Position numbers and translations under genes: made by a program. From an uncultured Bacteroidales bacterium (lineage in GTDB: Bacteria > Bacteroidota > Bacteroidia > Bacteroidales > F082): DNA of 13,018 bases. Positions 6,268-13,018 of this stretch are shown here, in pieces. How positions within the stretch are numbered: the first letter of the stretch is position 1; each line of letters starts with the position of its first letter. Location: positions 1 to 13,018 of the forward strand of contig CALFIT010000147.1 in NCBI GenBank assembly GCA_937877465.1, read 5' to 3'. Under the pieces are notes generated by a model. It did not search any database, was not told where the DNA came from, and saw nothing but the letters and a program-made list of their open reading frames with translations.

Positions 6268-7113
6268 TCAGAATTTGCTAAGGTTACATCCCCGTCCGTC
6301 GGGCAGGTTGAATTTCCACGTCAGCGAGGCGCGGGCCATGCCAAACCAGTCGTTGAAGGCCGAGTTGCCACGCTGTTGTCCGGCCAGATAGTTGCCCGTC
6401 GGGTCGGTCAGGTCGTAGGTGGTGCCGTCGTCGGCGGTATAGACGGCGTGTTGTTCGGGATACACCGTGGCCACGTCGTCGAGATAGTCGGTGAAGGTCT
6501 TCTGCATACGCCATTCCACGGTGGCGGCCATGTGGCGCGAAAGCGAGAACTTCACGCCCATGCCAAACGGGATGGAAACGCCGATGGAACTGGTCTTGCC
6601 AAACATCTTGTCGTACCACTTCGCCTCAGGGTCTTCGGGGCCTTCGGTGGCATAGTCGCTCAAATCGACCAAAATGCCGTCCACGTTGGCGAAAGCCGTA
6701 TATTGGAACACCGAGATGCCGCCGAAGATGTAGGGCGACACGTTCTTTTTCGGGTTGCCGGTGTAGTATTCGAGGAAGTTGAACTCCGCCACAAGGCTGA
6801 AGTCGTTGATTTTCGAGGTGAAGTTCAAGCCGCGCTCGGGACGCCAGTTCAGTTTAGTGTCGTCGGCGGTCACTTTCACCCGTGAATAGTCGAAGCGGAA
6901 GGTCCAGCGGTTGTTGTAGTTGTAACGCACAAGGCCGCCATACTGCAATTGCGCTTGGGCAAAAGGCAGGGTTGGGTTGAGGTCGCCCATGTAATAACTC
7001 GCGCCCACATGCGGCCCGATTTCCAATGTTTTGGGGTCGTCGAATTGGGCATTGGCCGTGGCAAAAATAGCCAAGCAGCTCACAATCAATAAATAACGAA
7101 GTCTTCTATACAT
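6268..7113 (-). CDS. porG: PorG/DUF6089-like outer-membrane beta-barrel protein (281 aa)
   Basis: The protein has a signal peptide at 1-22 (cleavage after ANA) and then alternating polar/hydrophobic strands rich in Tyr, Phe and Gly, as in small outer-membrane barrels: for example EIGPHVGASYYMGDLNP (31-47), VSPYIFGGISVFQY and SIGVSIPFGMGVKFSLS. The opening LEIGPHVGASYYMGD is what I associate with the DUF6089 family, whose characterised member is PorG of Porphyromonas gingivalis, an outer-membrane partner of the PorK ring of the type IX secretion system. The position between nadK and uppS-bamA also fits that family, as far as I recall. I do not see any other type IX genes here, so a secretion role rests on homology and synteny. 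A general outer-membrane barrel of unknown role is the alternative. Its start is 48 nt after nadK, with a candidate promoter between. Confidence 0.75.
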   Translation of the reverse strand: MYRRLRYLLIVSCLAIFATANAQFDDPKTLEIGPHVGASYYMGDLNPTLPFAQAQLQYGGLVRYNYNNRWTFRFDYSRVKVTADDTKLNWRPERGLNFTSKINDFSLVAEFNFLEYYTGNPKKNVSPYIFGGISVFQYTAFANVDGILVDLSDYATEGPEDPEAKWYDKMFGKTSSIGVSIPFGMGVKFSLSRHMAATVEWRMQKTFTDYLDDVATVYPEQHAVYTADDGTTYDLTDPTGNYLAGQQRGNSAFNDWFGMARASLTWKFNLPDGRGCNLSKF

Positions 7114-7125
7114 AATTCAAGGCTG

Positions 7126-7133
7126 CAAATTTA
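7126..7133 (-). promoter_or_regulatory. Candidate -7 promoter box for the porG-uppS-bamA-ompH segment
   Basis: On the minus strand TAAATTTG matches TAnnTTTG exactly and lies in the only sizeable gap (48 nt) between nadK and the porG-like gene. No convincing TTTG is present at the -33 spacing; only a T-run is found upstream. A start here would give a leader of only about 7 nt before the ATG at 7113. The match could be chance in AT-rich DNA. Confidence 0.35.
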
Positions 7134-7161
7134 AGAATTTTTCCAATGAAAACGACAGAAA

Positions 7162-8034
7162 TCAATTTCTATTGTCTTTTCCCCACATCAATTTGTTGCG
7201 GATGGTGCCGAAAAAGTCCTCGCCGCGCATTCTGACCAAGTTGAGGCAGAAGCCCGCCTTACGCACCTCAAGTTGCACGGAAGTGTCTAACGTACAGCTT
7301 CTTGAGTCCATGCTAAAGACGAATCTCTTCTCGCGGCCTTCCACTTGGATGCGAATCACGCTGTCGTCGGGGATGACCACGGGACGCACCGTCAGGTTGT
7401 GGGTGGCGATGGGCGTGATGACGAAATTCTTCGCATTGGGCGCGATGATGGGTCCGCCTGCGCTCAACGAGTAGGCCGTCGAGCCTGTCGGGGTGGCCAA
7501 CAGGATGCCGTCGCCCCAATAGGTGTTGAGATACACGTCGTCGACAAACACCTTGATAGCCAACAAGCTATGCTCTGGGTTACGGATGACGTTCAGTTCG
7601 TTGAGGGCATAACGCACGTCGCCGAAGACGTTTTGGGGCGCGACCAACTCCAGCAGGGTGCGCTGCTCCACGCCGAAGTCGTGCGACAACACGCTTTGCA
7701 CCGCCGCCGCGATTTCGTCCTTCGAGATGCTGGAAAGGAAGCCGAGCCGTCCCATGTTGATGCCCAAAACCGGCATTCCCGAGTCGCGGACGAAAGGCAC
7801 CGTGTCTAAGATGGTGCCGTCGCCGCCGATGGAAAACAGCAGGTCGGCCTTTAGGTCTTCATGGGAATGGAAGGTTGTGTAGGACACGCCTTCGGGGACG
7901 TAGGCAGCGACCATGTCGGCAAAAGGTCGATAAACGGTTATTTCCACCTGATTCTCAGACAATTTCACAAACAATTGCCGCATGTATTCTCCGTTTTCGG
8001 GTGCGAAGTTTTTTCCAAATAGGGCGATGTTCAT
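7162..8034 (-). CDS. nadK: NAD kinase (290 aa)
   Basis: NAD kinase phosphorylates NAD to NADP in the cytoplasm, supplying NADPH for biosynthesis. The family landmarks are all visible: FSIGGDGTILD at 67-77 with the GGDGT nucleotide motif (70-74), GINMGRLGFL at 91-100, the NE pair at 145-146 within ALNELNVIR, and the Gly-rich substrate loop GDGILLATPTGSTAYSLSAG (174-193). The N-terminal strand MNIALFGKNF is typical. Length is normal. The ATG at 8034 lies 1 nt after the rsgA stop, so the two are probably translationally coupled. The C-terminus ends in a basic tail before a TGA at 7162-7164. Confidence 0.96.
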   Translation of the reverse strand: MNIALFGKNFAPENGEYMRQLFVKLSENQVEITVYRPFADMVAAYVPEGVSYTTFHSHEDLKADLLFSIGGDGTILDTVPFVRDSGMPVLGINMGRLGFLSSISKDEIAAAVQSVLSHDFGVEQRTLLELVAPQNVFGDVRYALNELNVIRNPEHSLLAIKVFVDDVYLNTYWGDGILLATPTGSTAYSLSAGGPIIAPNAKNFVITPIATHNLTVRPVVIPDDSVIRIQVEGREKRFVFSMDSRSCTLDTSVQLEVRKAGFCLNLVRMRGEDFFGTIRNKLMWGKDNRN

Positions 8035-8035
8035 T

Positions 8036-8968
8036 TCATTCTTCTTTTATGGATTCATGGCTCTCGTCGGTCATCATTCGGATGTAATTCACATATCTCC
8101 AGTCGGCGATGTCGCCGTTTTCGACGGCTTCCTTCACCGCGCAACCGGGTTCGTGGGTGTGGGTACAGTTGGCGAAACGGCAGTCGTACATCCGCTCGCG
8201 CATCTCAGGGAAACGCTGCGCAAGGGTCTCTTTCTCAAGGTCGTAGAGCACAAACTCCTTGATGCCAGGCGTGTCGACGATCCATGCGCCGAAGTTGAGA
8301 TGGTGCATCTCGGCGAAGGTCGTGGTGTGCTTGCCTTTCTCATGGTAGTCCGAAATCTCGCCGATGCGGACGTTCAACGACGGGTCGAGGGCGTTCACCA
8401 AAGCCGACTTGCCCACGCCGGAATGTCCCGAAAACAGGCATATCTTCCCTTGCATCAGCGACTTGAGTTCCTCGATTTGGAAACCTGTCATGGCCGACAC
8501 GCCAAACGAGGTGTAGCCGAGGCTTTGGTAATACTCCATCAAGACGCACATCTCCCCTATCTGCTCGTCGGTGTAGAGGTCGCATTTGTTGAAGATGAGT
8601 GCCGCCGGGATGTGATAGGCCTCGGCGGTCACCAAAAAGCGGTCGATGAAGCCCGTCGAGGTGCGTGGCTGGGCGATGGTGGCCACCACAATGGCCAAGT
8701 CGACGTTGGCGGCGATGATGTGCGAGGCCTTGCTCAGGTTGACCGACTGGCGCACAATCACGTTGTCGCGAGGCTCAATCTTCTTGATGACAGCGGTTTC
8801 CTTGCCGGGTTCCTGCTCAAACTCCACGTTGTCGCCCACAGCCACGGGGTTGGTGCTGCGCAAGCCGTCCAAGCGAATCTTACCGCGCAGGCGGCATTGC
8901 CATTGGCGGCCTTCACCGTCCATGACGATGTACCAGCTTCCCGTCGACTTGATGACCTTGCCTAACAT
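8036..8968 (-). CDS. rsgA: Small-subunit ribosome biogenesis GTPase RsgA (310 aa)
   Basis: RsgA (YjeQ/EngC) is a circularly permuted GTPase that checks late maturation of the 30S subunit. Seen in order: an N-terminal OB-fold (about 1-68), then G4 NKCD (127-130), G5 SAM (158-160), G1 GHSGVGKS (181-188), G2 TTT (215-217) and G3 DTPG (232-235), the G4-G5-G1-G2-G3 order that defines the family. The C-terminal zinc knuckle has Cys263, Cys268, His270 and Cys276. I chose ATG 8968 because the OB-fold begins there; the frame runs 47 codons further upstream, but that part overlaps dprA and is not RsgA-like. The start overlaps the dprA stop by 7 nt (ATGTTAG), and the stop is 1 nt from nadK. Confidence 0.95.
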   Translation of the reverse strand: MLGKVIKSTGSWYIVMDGEGRQWQCRLRGKIRLDGLRSTNPVAVGDNVEFEQEPGKETAVIKKIEPRDNVIVRQSVNLSKASHIIAANVDLAIVVATIAQPRTSTGFIDRFLVTAEAYHIPAALIFNKCDLYTDEQIGEMCVLMEYYQSLGYTSFGVSAMTGFQIEELKSLMQGKICLFSGHSGVGKSALVNALDPSLNVRIGEISDYHEKGKHTTTFAEMHHLNFGAWIVDTPGIKEFVLYDLEKETLAQRFPEMRERMYDCRFANCTHTHEPGCAVKEAVENGDIADWRYVNYIRMMTDESHESIKEE

Positions 8969-10059
8969 TTCTGGTAACGTTTTCCGGGCAATGCCATCAG
9001 CACGCCGTCGAATTCGAGGTTCAAGAGCAAGGCCGCGATTTTCGTCGTCGGCAGTTCCGTTTTCACGATGATGTCGTCCAAACTGACCGTCGTACTCGTC
9101 CCGAAACAATCCATAATCAGTTGTTCCTCATCGGTAAACTCGCGGAACATCGCCGTCTGTTTCTCCGCTTTGGTCTCTGAGTCCCAACGCATTACATAAC
9201 GCAGATTCAACACGCTCTCCATCAGGTGGGCGCGGTTGGTGCGGATGAGGTAGTTGCAGCCTTGGCTGTAGATGTCCATCACGCGACCGGGATAGGCGAA
9301 CACATCGCGGCTGTAGTTGTTGGCCAAGTCAGCCGTTATCAGCGAGCCTCCTTTCATCGCCGACTCAATGACGACCACGGCGTCGGCCATGCCCGCGATG
9401 ATGCGGTTGCGACGCGGGAAGTTCTCGCGGTCGGGCTGGGTGCCGCTCATGCACTCGGTGAGGATACCGCCGCCCTGCTCAATCATTTCCGAGGCCAATT
9501 TCTTGTTGGGCGCGGGATAGACCTGTTGCATCCCGCAGCCCATCACGCCGACGGTAGGGATGCCGTTTTTCACGGAAGCCTTATGGGCACAAGTGTCGAC
9601 GCCATAAGCCAATCCGCTGACGACCAACACATTGTCATCTTTCAGGTCTTCCACCAACTGGTTGCAGTTTTCCTTGCCATACTCAGTGATGTTGCGTGTG
9701 CCGACGATGGCCACCACGCGGTTGGCGTTGAGGTTGGCCTTACCTTTATAATAAAGCATCATCGGGCCGTCGTCGCATTGCAAGAGGCGACGCGGATAGT
9801 CGGAGTCGAGGAAGAACAGTGGACGGATGTCGTTGTTCTCGATGAAGGCGATTTCCTCTTCGGCGCGTTTGAGGTATTCCTTGGGCTTGCAGATGGCCTC
9901 GATGGAAGCCTCGCGCATCCCCGAAATCTTCTCAAGCGACTTGCGCGTCTCCTTGAAGACGGCCTCGGCGCTGCCGCAGTAGTGTACGAATTTCTTCCCG
10001 CTGATGTCGCCGATGCCGGGCAGCAGGGTTAGGGCGATTTGATATTGAAGGGCGTTCAT
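8962..10059 (-). CDS. dprA: DNA-processing protein DprA/Smf (365 aa)
   Basis: DprA binds incoming single-stranded DNA and loads RecA during transformation; many species that are not known to be competent also keep it. The protein has a helix-hairpin-helix-like N-terminus (LTLLPGIGDISGKKF, 10-24) and a Rossmann-like core with IVGTRNITEYG (118-128), VVSGLAYGVDTCAH (146-159), FPRRNRIIAGMADAVVVIES (214-233) and GGSLITADLA (237-246). A C-terminal winged-helix domain follows at about 305-365, of the kind found in many DprA proteins. Length and motifs are normal. It starts 2 nt after the lepA stop and its own stop overlaps the rsgA start, so it is embedded in the operon with no room for a separate promoter. 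Confidence 0.95.
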   Translation of the reverse strand: MNALQYQIALTLLPGIGDISGKKFVHYCGSAEAVFKETRKSLEKISGMREASIEAICKPKEYLKRAEEEIAFIENNDIRPLFFLDSDYPRRLLQCDDGPMMLYYKGKANLNANRVVAIVGTRNITEYGKENCNQLVEDLKDDNVLVVSGLAYGVDTCAHKASVKNGIPTVGVMGCGMQQVYPAPNKKLASEMIEQGGGILTECMSGTQPDRENFPRRNRIIAGMADAVVVIESAMKGGSLITADLANNYSRDVFAYPGRVMDIYSQGCNYLIRTNRAHLMESVLNLRYVMRWDSETKAEKQTAMFREFTDEEQLIMDCFGTSTTVSLDDIIVKTELPTTKIAALLLNLEFDGVLMALPGKRYQKC

Positions 10060-10061
10060 CT

Positions 10062-11849
10062 TTAATCTAATTTCAGCACGGCGAGGAACGCCGACTGCGG
10101 CACTTCGACGTTGCCGATCTGACGCATTCGTTTCTTGCCAGCCTTTTGTTTCTCAAGCAGTTTGCGCTTACGCGACACGTCGCCGCCGTAGCACTTCGCC
10201 GTCACGTCCTTGCGCACCTGCCGCACCGTCTCGCGGGCGATGATCTTCGCGCCGATAGCCGCCTGGATGGCGATGTCGAACTGGTGACGGGGAATCAGTT
10301 CCTTCAGTTTCTCGCACATGCGCCGACCGAAGTCGTAGGCATGGCCACGGTGGATCAAAGTCGAGAGGGCATCGACCGACTCGCCGTTGAGCATGATGTC
10401 GAGCTTCACCAAGTCGGCATCTTGATAGCCAGCGATATGGTAGTCGAAAGAGGCGTAGCCCTTCGAGATGGATTTCAGCTTGTCGTAGAAGTCGAAGACG
10501 ATTTCCGAAAGCGGCATCTGGAAGGTCAGCTCCACGCGGTCGGTGGAGAGGTAGACTTGGTTTTTCAGCACGCCGCGCCGGTCGATGCACAAGGTCATAA
10601 TCGGACCCGTGAAGTCGTTCTTCGAGATGATTTGCGCGATGATGTAAGGCTCCTCGATGTGGTCGATCTTGGTCACTTCGGGCAAGCCGCTGGGGTTGTG
10701 TACCTCAACCATCTCGCCGTCGGTCTTGAAGCACTTGAACGACACGTTAGGCACAGTAGTGATGACATCCATGTCGAACTCGCGGTCGAGGCGTTCCTGC
10801 ACGATCTCCATGTGGAGCAGGCCGAGGAAGCCGCAGCGGAAGCCGAAGCCCAAGGCCGCCGACGACTCAGGCTCCCAAACCAACGAGGCGTCGTTGAGTT
10901 GCAGCTTCTCCAACGAAGCCCGTAGTTCCTCGTAGTCATCGGCATCGACGGGATAAATGCCCGCAAACAGCATCGGTTTCACGTTCTCGAAGCCCGCCAC
11001 AGGCTCGTCGCAAGGCCGCTCGACGTGCGTGATGGTGTCGCCCACCTTGACTTCCTTCGAGGTCTTGATGCCGGAGATGATGTAACCCACGTCGCCCGCA
11101 GAAAGCTCGTCCTTAGGCACTTGCTTCAGTTGCAGCACCCCGATTTCGTCGGCATGGTATTCCTTGCCCGTGGCGAAGAACTTCACGAGGTCGTTGGTGT
11201 GCATCGTGCCGTTCATGATGCGGAAATAGGCGATGATGCCTCGGAACGAGTTGAACACCGAGTCGAAAATCAAGGCTTGGAGCGGGGCTTCGGGGTCGCC
11301 TTTCGGACATGGGATGCGCTCGACGATGGCATCCAACACGGCAGGCACGCCTTCGCCCGTGCGGGCGCTCACCTTCAGGATTTCCGAAGGGTCGCAGCCC
11401 AAGAGGTCCACCATCTGGTCCTCCACGATGTCGACCATCGCGCTATCCATGTCGATCTTGTTCATCACGGGGATGATTTCAAGGTCGTGTTCAAGAGCCG
11501 AATAAAGGTTGGCAATCGTCTGGGCCTGAATGCCTTGCGTGGCATCCACCACAAGCAAGGCGCCTTCGCAAGCCGCTATCGAGCGCGACACCTCGTAGGA
11601 GAAGTCGACGTGGCCGGGGGTATCGATGAGGTTGAGGGTATATTCCTCGCCCTTGTAGTCATATTTCATTTGGATGGCGTGGCTCTTGATGGTGATGCCG
11701 CGCTCGCGCTCGAGGTCCATGTCGTCGAGCACTTGGTCAACCAATTCCTTGGAATTGAGCGTATGCGTCAGTTCCAAAAGCCTGTCGGCCAAGGTCGATT
11801 TGCCGTGGTCGATGTGGGCTATGATGCAAAAATTCCTGATGTTCTTCAT
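10062..11849 (-). CDS. lepA: Elongation factor 4 / LepA, ribosomal back-translocase GTPase (595 aa)
   Basis: LepA (EF4) is a translational GTPase that acts on stalled or mis-translocated ribosomes and has been linked to 30S assembly. The G domain shows AHIDHGKST (11-19), the switch-I segment RGITIKS (50-56), DTPGHVDF (76-83, catalytic His80) and NKID (130-133). The EF-G-like domains and the LepA-specific C-terminal domain follow, ending with GGDVSRKRKLLEKQKAGKKR and VEVPQSAFLAVLKLD. Length is normal. I start at ATG 11849, the residue at which the GTPase fold begins; the open frame extends 21 codons upstream, but those lie over the promoter. It is the first gene of the minus-strand operon. Its candidate -7 box ends only 8 nt before the ATG, so the mRNA may be almost leaderless. 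Confidence 0.97.
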   Translation of the reverse strand: MKNIRNFCIIAHIDHGKSTLADRLLELTHTLNSKELVDQVLDDMDLERERGITIKSHAIQMKYDYKGEEYTLNLIDTPGHVDFSYEVSRSIAACEGALLVVDATQGIQAQTIANLYSALEHDLEIIPVMNKIDMDSAMVDIVEDQMVDLLGCDPSEILKVSARTGEGVPAVLDAIVERIPCPKGDPEAPLQALIFDSVFNSFRGIIAYFRIMNGTMHTNDLVKFFATGKEYHADEIGVLQLKQVPKDELSAGDVGYIISGIKTSKEVKVGDTITHVERPCDEPVAGFENVKPMLFAGIYPVDADDYEELRASLEKLQLNDASLVWEPESSAALGFGFRCGFLGLLHMEIVQERLDREFDMDVITTVPNVSFKCFKTDGEMVEVHNPSGLPEVTKIDHIEEPYIIAQIISKNDFTGPIMTLCIDRRGVLKNQVYLSTDRVELTFQMPLSEIVFDFYDKLKSISKGYASFDYHIAGYQDADLVKLDIMLNGESVDALSTLIHRGHAYDFGRRMCEKLKELIPRHQFDIAIQAAIGAKIIARETVRQVRKDVTAKCYGGDVSRKRKLLEKQKAGKKRMRQIGNVEVPQSAFLAVLKLD

Positions 11850-11857
11850 TTGGGTTG

Positions 11858-11887
11858 CAAAAATAGGGAATTTTCCCCAATCGCAAA
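11858..11887 (-). promoter_or_regulatory. Promoter of lepA operon (TTTG-N18-TATTTTTG)
   Basis: On the minus strand a -33 TTTG (11884-11887) is followed after 18 nt by TATTTTTG (11858-11865), an exact TAnnTTTG -7 box. This is the best promoter match in the window, with both elements and good spacing. The spacer holds a palindrome with arms GGGAA and TTCCC (11866-11877). Expected transcription start is about 11851-11853, a few bases from the lepA ATG at 11849. Confidence 0.7.
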
Positions 11888-11956
11888 AAAAATCCGTTCC
11901 AATCGCCGCCAATAAAAAGGATTATCCCTAATTTTGCGGCTTGAAAAAGCCGATTG
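11877..11956. repeat. Repeated CAATCG hexamers in the lepA/rsh divergent promoter region
   Basis: The octamer CCAATCGC occurs at 11877-11884 and again at 11899-11906, 22 bp apart or about two helical turns. The core hexamer recurs in the opposite orientation as CGATTG at 11951-11956. The first copy runs into the lepA -33 element. The pattern could be a shared regulator site, but short repeats in AT-rich DNA also arise by chance. Confidence 0.25.
11929..11936 (+). promoter_or_regulatory. Candidate -7 promoter box for the RelA/SpoT homologue
   Basis: TAATTTTG on the plus strand matches TAnnTTTG exactly. No TTTG is found at the usual -33 distance, so it is a one-element match. The start would be near 11942, giving a leader of about 18 nt. 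A small hairpin, CGGCTT-GAAA-AAGCCG at 11937-11952, sits at the start of the presumed transcript, and a 9-bp palindrome GGAT-T-ATCC (11919-11927) lies just upstream of the box. Confidence 0.45.
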
Positions 11957-11959
11957 CGT

Positions 11960-13018
11960 ATGACACCTGTTTTACCCGACACCTATTCCAAAGAAGAGAA
12001 AGAAGAAATCGAGCGACGACACCAGCGCCTCATCGACGCATGGCAGACCCGCAAGGAAGCCCAAGACCTCGCCGAGGTCGACAAGGCCTTCTATTTCGCC
12101 GCTGAGGCGCACAAAGACCAACGCCGCCGTTCAGGGGAACCCTATATCTACCACCCCATCGCCGTGGCCACCATTGCCGCCCACGACATCGGATTGGGCC
12201 GCACCTCCATCATCTGCGCACTGCTGCACGACGTGGTGGAAGACACCCGATACACCCTCGACGACATCAAGGAAATGTTTGGCGAAAAGGTGTCGCGCGT
12301 GGTGGACGGCCTCACCAAGTTCGAGCAGATGGACAACGTGGAGAGCATGCAGGCCGAGAACTTCAAGAAAATCATCACCTCCATGTCGTACGACATCCGC
12401 GTGGTGCTCATCAAGCTCAGCGACCGGCTCCACAACATGCGCACCTTGGACTCGATGCCCAAGCACAAACAGCTGAAAATCGCCTCTGAGACGTCGTACC
12501 TTTACGCGCCCTTGGCCTACCGCCTCGGACTTCACGCCATCAAGATCGAGCTTGAAGACCTCGCCCTGAAATTCACCAACCCGACCATCTACGCCAACAT
12601 CAAGAAACGCTTGGACGAAGTGCGCGAACAACGCATCAGCGAGCTGCGCGAGTTCATCACGCCCCTCGAAACGGCCTTCGCCAAAGCCGGACTCAACGTG
12701 ACCTCCGTCATCAAGGAACGCTCGGTCAACGCCATCTGGAAGCGCATGATGGACAAGGAGTTGTCGTTTGAAGACCTCTACGGCTCCTTTGTGGCCCGCT
12801 TCATCACCGACTGCGCCAAAGACCAAGAACGCATCGAATGCTGGAAGATCTATGCCGTGCTGACCAACTTCTACCGTCCCTACACCTCGAAGCTGAAAGA
12901 CTGGATCTCGTTCCCCAAGACCAACGGCTACGAGAGCCTTCACGCCGTGGTGATGGGCCAGATGGGCAGTTGGGTGGAGGTGCAAATCCGCAGCCGACGC
13001 ATGGAAGAGATTGCGGAA
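11960..13018 (+). CDS. relA/spoT: RelA/SpoT homologue (RSH), N-terminal 353 residues, with intact hydrolase and altered synthetase motifs
   Basis: RSH enzymes make and degrade the alarmone (p)ppGpp. The frame is open from ATG 11960 to the last base, so the C-terminal regulatory part is missing. The HD hydrolase domain (about 40-200) is complete: Arg56, His65, His90-Asp91, Glu94-Asp95, Asp154 and Asn158 match the hydrolase residues known from Streptococcus Rel. The synthetase domain (about 240-350) keeps NGYESLH (322-328) and VEVQIRS (339-345), but the residue aligning with catalytic Asp264 of that enzyme is Gly275 (GGC at 12782-12784), and the GRPK motif reads IKER (251-254). I infer a hydrolase-biased enzyme. 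It is divergent from lepA across 110 bp. Bacteroidetes often carry two long RSH genes, so this may be the SpoT-like member; a fully bifunctional enzyme is not excluded. Confidence 0.93.
   Translation, partial: MTPVLPDTYSKEEKEEIERRHQRLIDAWQTRKEAQDLAEVDKAFYFAAEAHKDQRRRSGEPYIYHPIAVATIAAHDIGLGRTSIICALLHDVVEDTRYTLDDIKEMFGEKVSRVVDGLTKFEQMDNVESMQAENFKKIITSMSYDIRVVLIKLSDRLHNMRTLDSMPKHKQLKIASETSYLYAPLAYRLGLHAIKIELEDLALKFTNPTIYANIKKRLDEVREQRISELREFITPLETAFAKAGLNVTSVIKERSVNAIWKRMMDKELSFEDLYGSFVARFITDCAKDQERIECWKIYAVLTNFYRPYTSKLKDWISFPKTNGYESLHAVVMGQMGSWVEVQIRSRRMEEIAE

Noticed and set aside
5521..6885. Plus-strand open frame (454 codons) opposite uppS and the porG-like gene
   Set aside because: It spans two well-supported minus-strand genes and has the same antisense composition, with no promoter or domain.
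11850..11912. Upstream extension of lepA to 11912 (21 extra codons)
   Set aside because: The extension overlaps the clear TTTG-N18-TATTTTTG promoter, and the LepA family begins at the Met at 11849.
12131..12985. Minus-strand open frame (284 codons) opposite the RSH gene
   Set aside because: The plus strand gives an unbroken RelA/SpoT protein with conserved hydrolase residues, so this is an antisense shadow.

Overview
The window reads as core chromosome of a Bacteroidota bacterium, probably of the order Bacteroidales. The grounds are: the gene order nadK - porG-like - uppS - bamA - two ompH/skp genes; a BamA with a long insertion in its third POTRA; GC-rich genes separated by short AT-rich spacers with no Shine-Dalgarno sequences; and several exact matches to the Bacteroidetes -7 promoter box TAnnTTTG. 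I see no phage, insertion sequence, CRISPR array, rRNA or tRNA.

Layout. (1) Positions 1-1466, plus strand: the 3' end of a short-chain dehydrogenase, a dispersed-type palindromic repeat, and a two-domain VOC (glyoxalase/dioxygenase fold) protein. (2) A strong hairpin at 1470-1499 separates this pair from the convergent minus-strand block. (3) Positions 1540-11849, minus strand, nine tightly packed genes read from right to left: lepA, dprA, rsgA, nadK, a PorG/DUF6089-like outer-membrane protein, uppS, bamA, ompH copy 2 and ompH copy 1. Gaps are 2 nt (lepA-dprA), a 7-nt overlap (dprA-rsgA), 1 nt (rsgA-nadK), 48 nt (nadK-porG), 3 nt (porG-uppS), 15 nt (uppS-bamA), 55 nt (bamA-ompH2) and 89 nt (ompH2-ompH1). 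This suggests one long operon with internal promoters before porG and ompH1. (4) A 110-bp divergent promoter region at 11850-11959. (5) A plus-strand RelA/SpoT homologue that runs off the window.

How the genes fit together. The promoter-distal half is an envelope module: UppS makes the undecaprenyl carrier, BamA inserts outer-membrane barrels, and the two Skp-like proteins chaperone barrel clients in the periplasm. The PorG-like protein is an outer-membrane barrel of a family linked to type IX secretion. The promoter-proximal half holds two ribosome-associated GTPases (LepA, RsgA), the DNA-uptake/recombination protein DprA and NAD kinase. The divergent gene belongs to (p)ppGpp metabolism.

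The observation most worth following is in that last gene. Its hydrolase residues all appear intact, but the synthetase residue that should be the catalytic Asp is Gly275, and the nearby GRxK motif is altered. It may be a (p)ppGpp hydrolase that has lost or weakened its synthetase. Other leads are a near-leaderless lepA transcript, paired palindromes directly upstream of the ompH1 -7 box, and a palindromic repeat that creates a false N-terminal extension on the VOC gene. The window is otherwise an ordinary core region, and I did not find a clear new multi-gene system.
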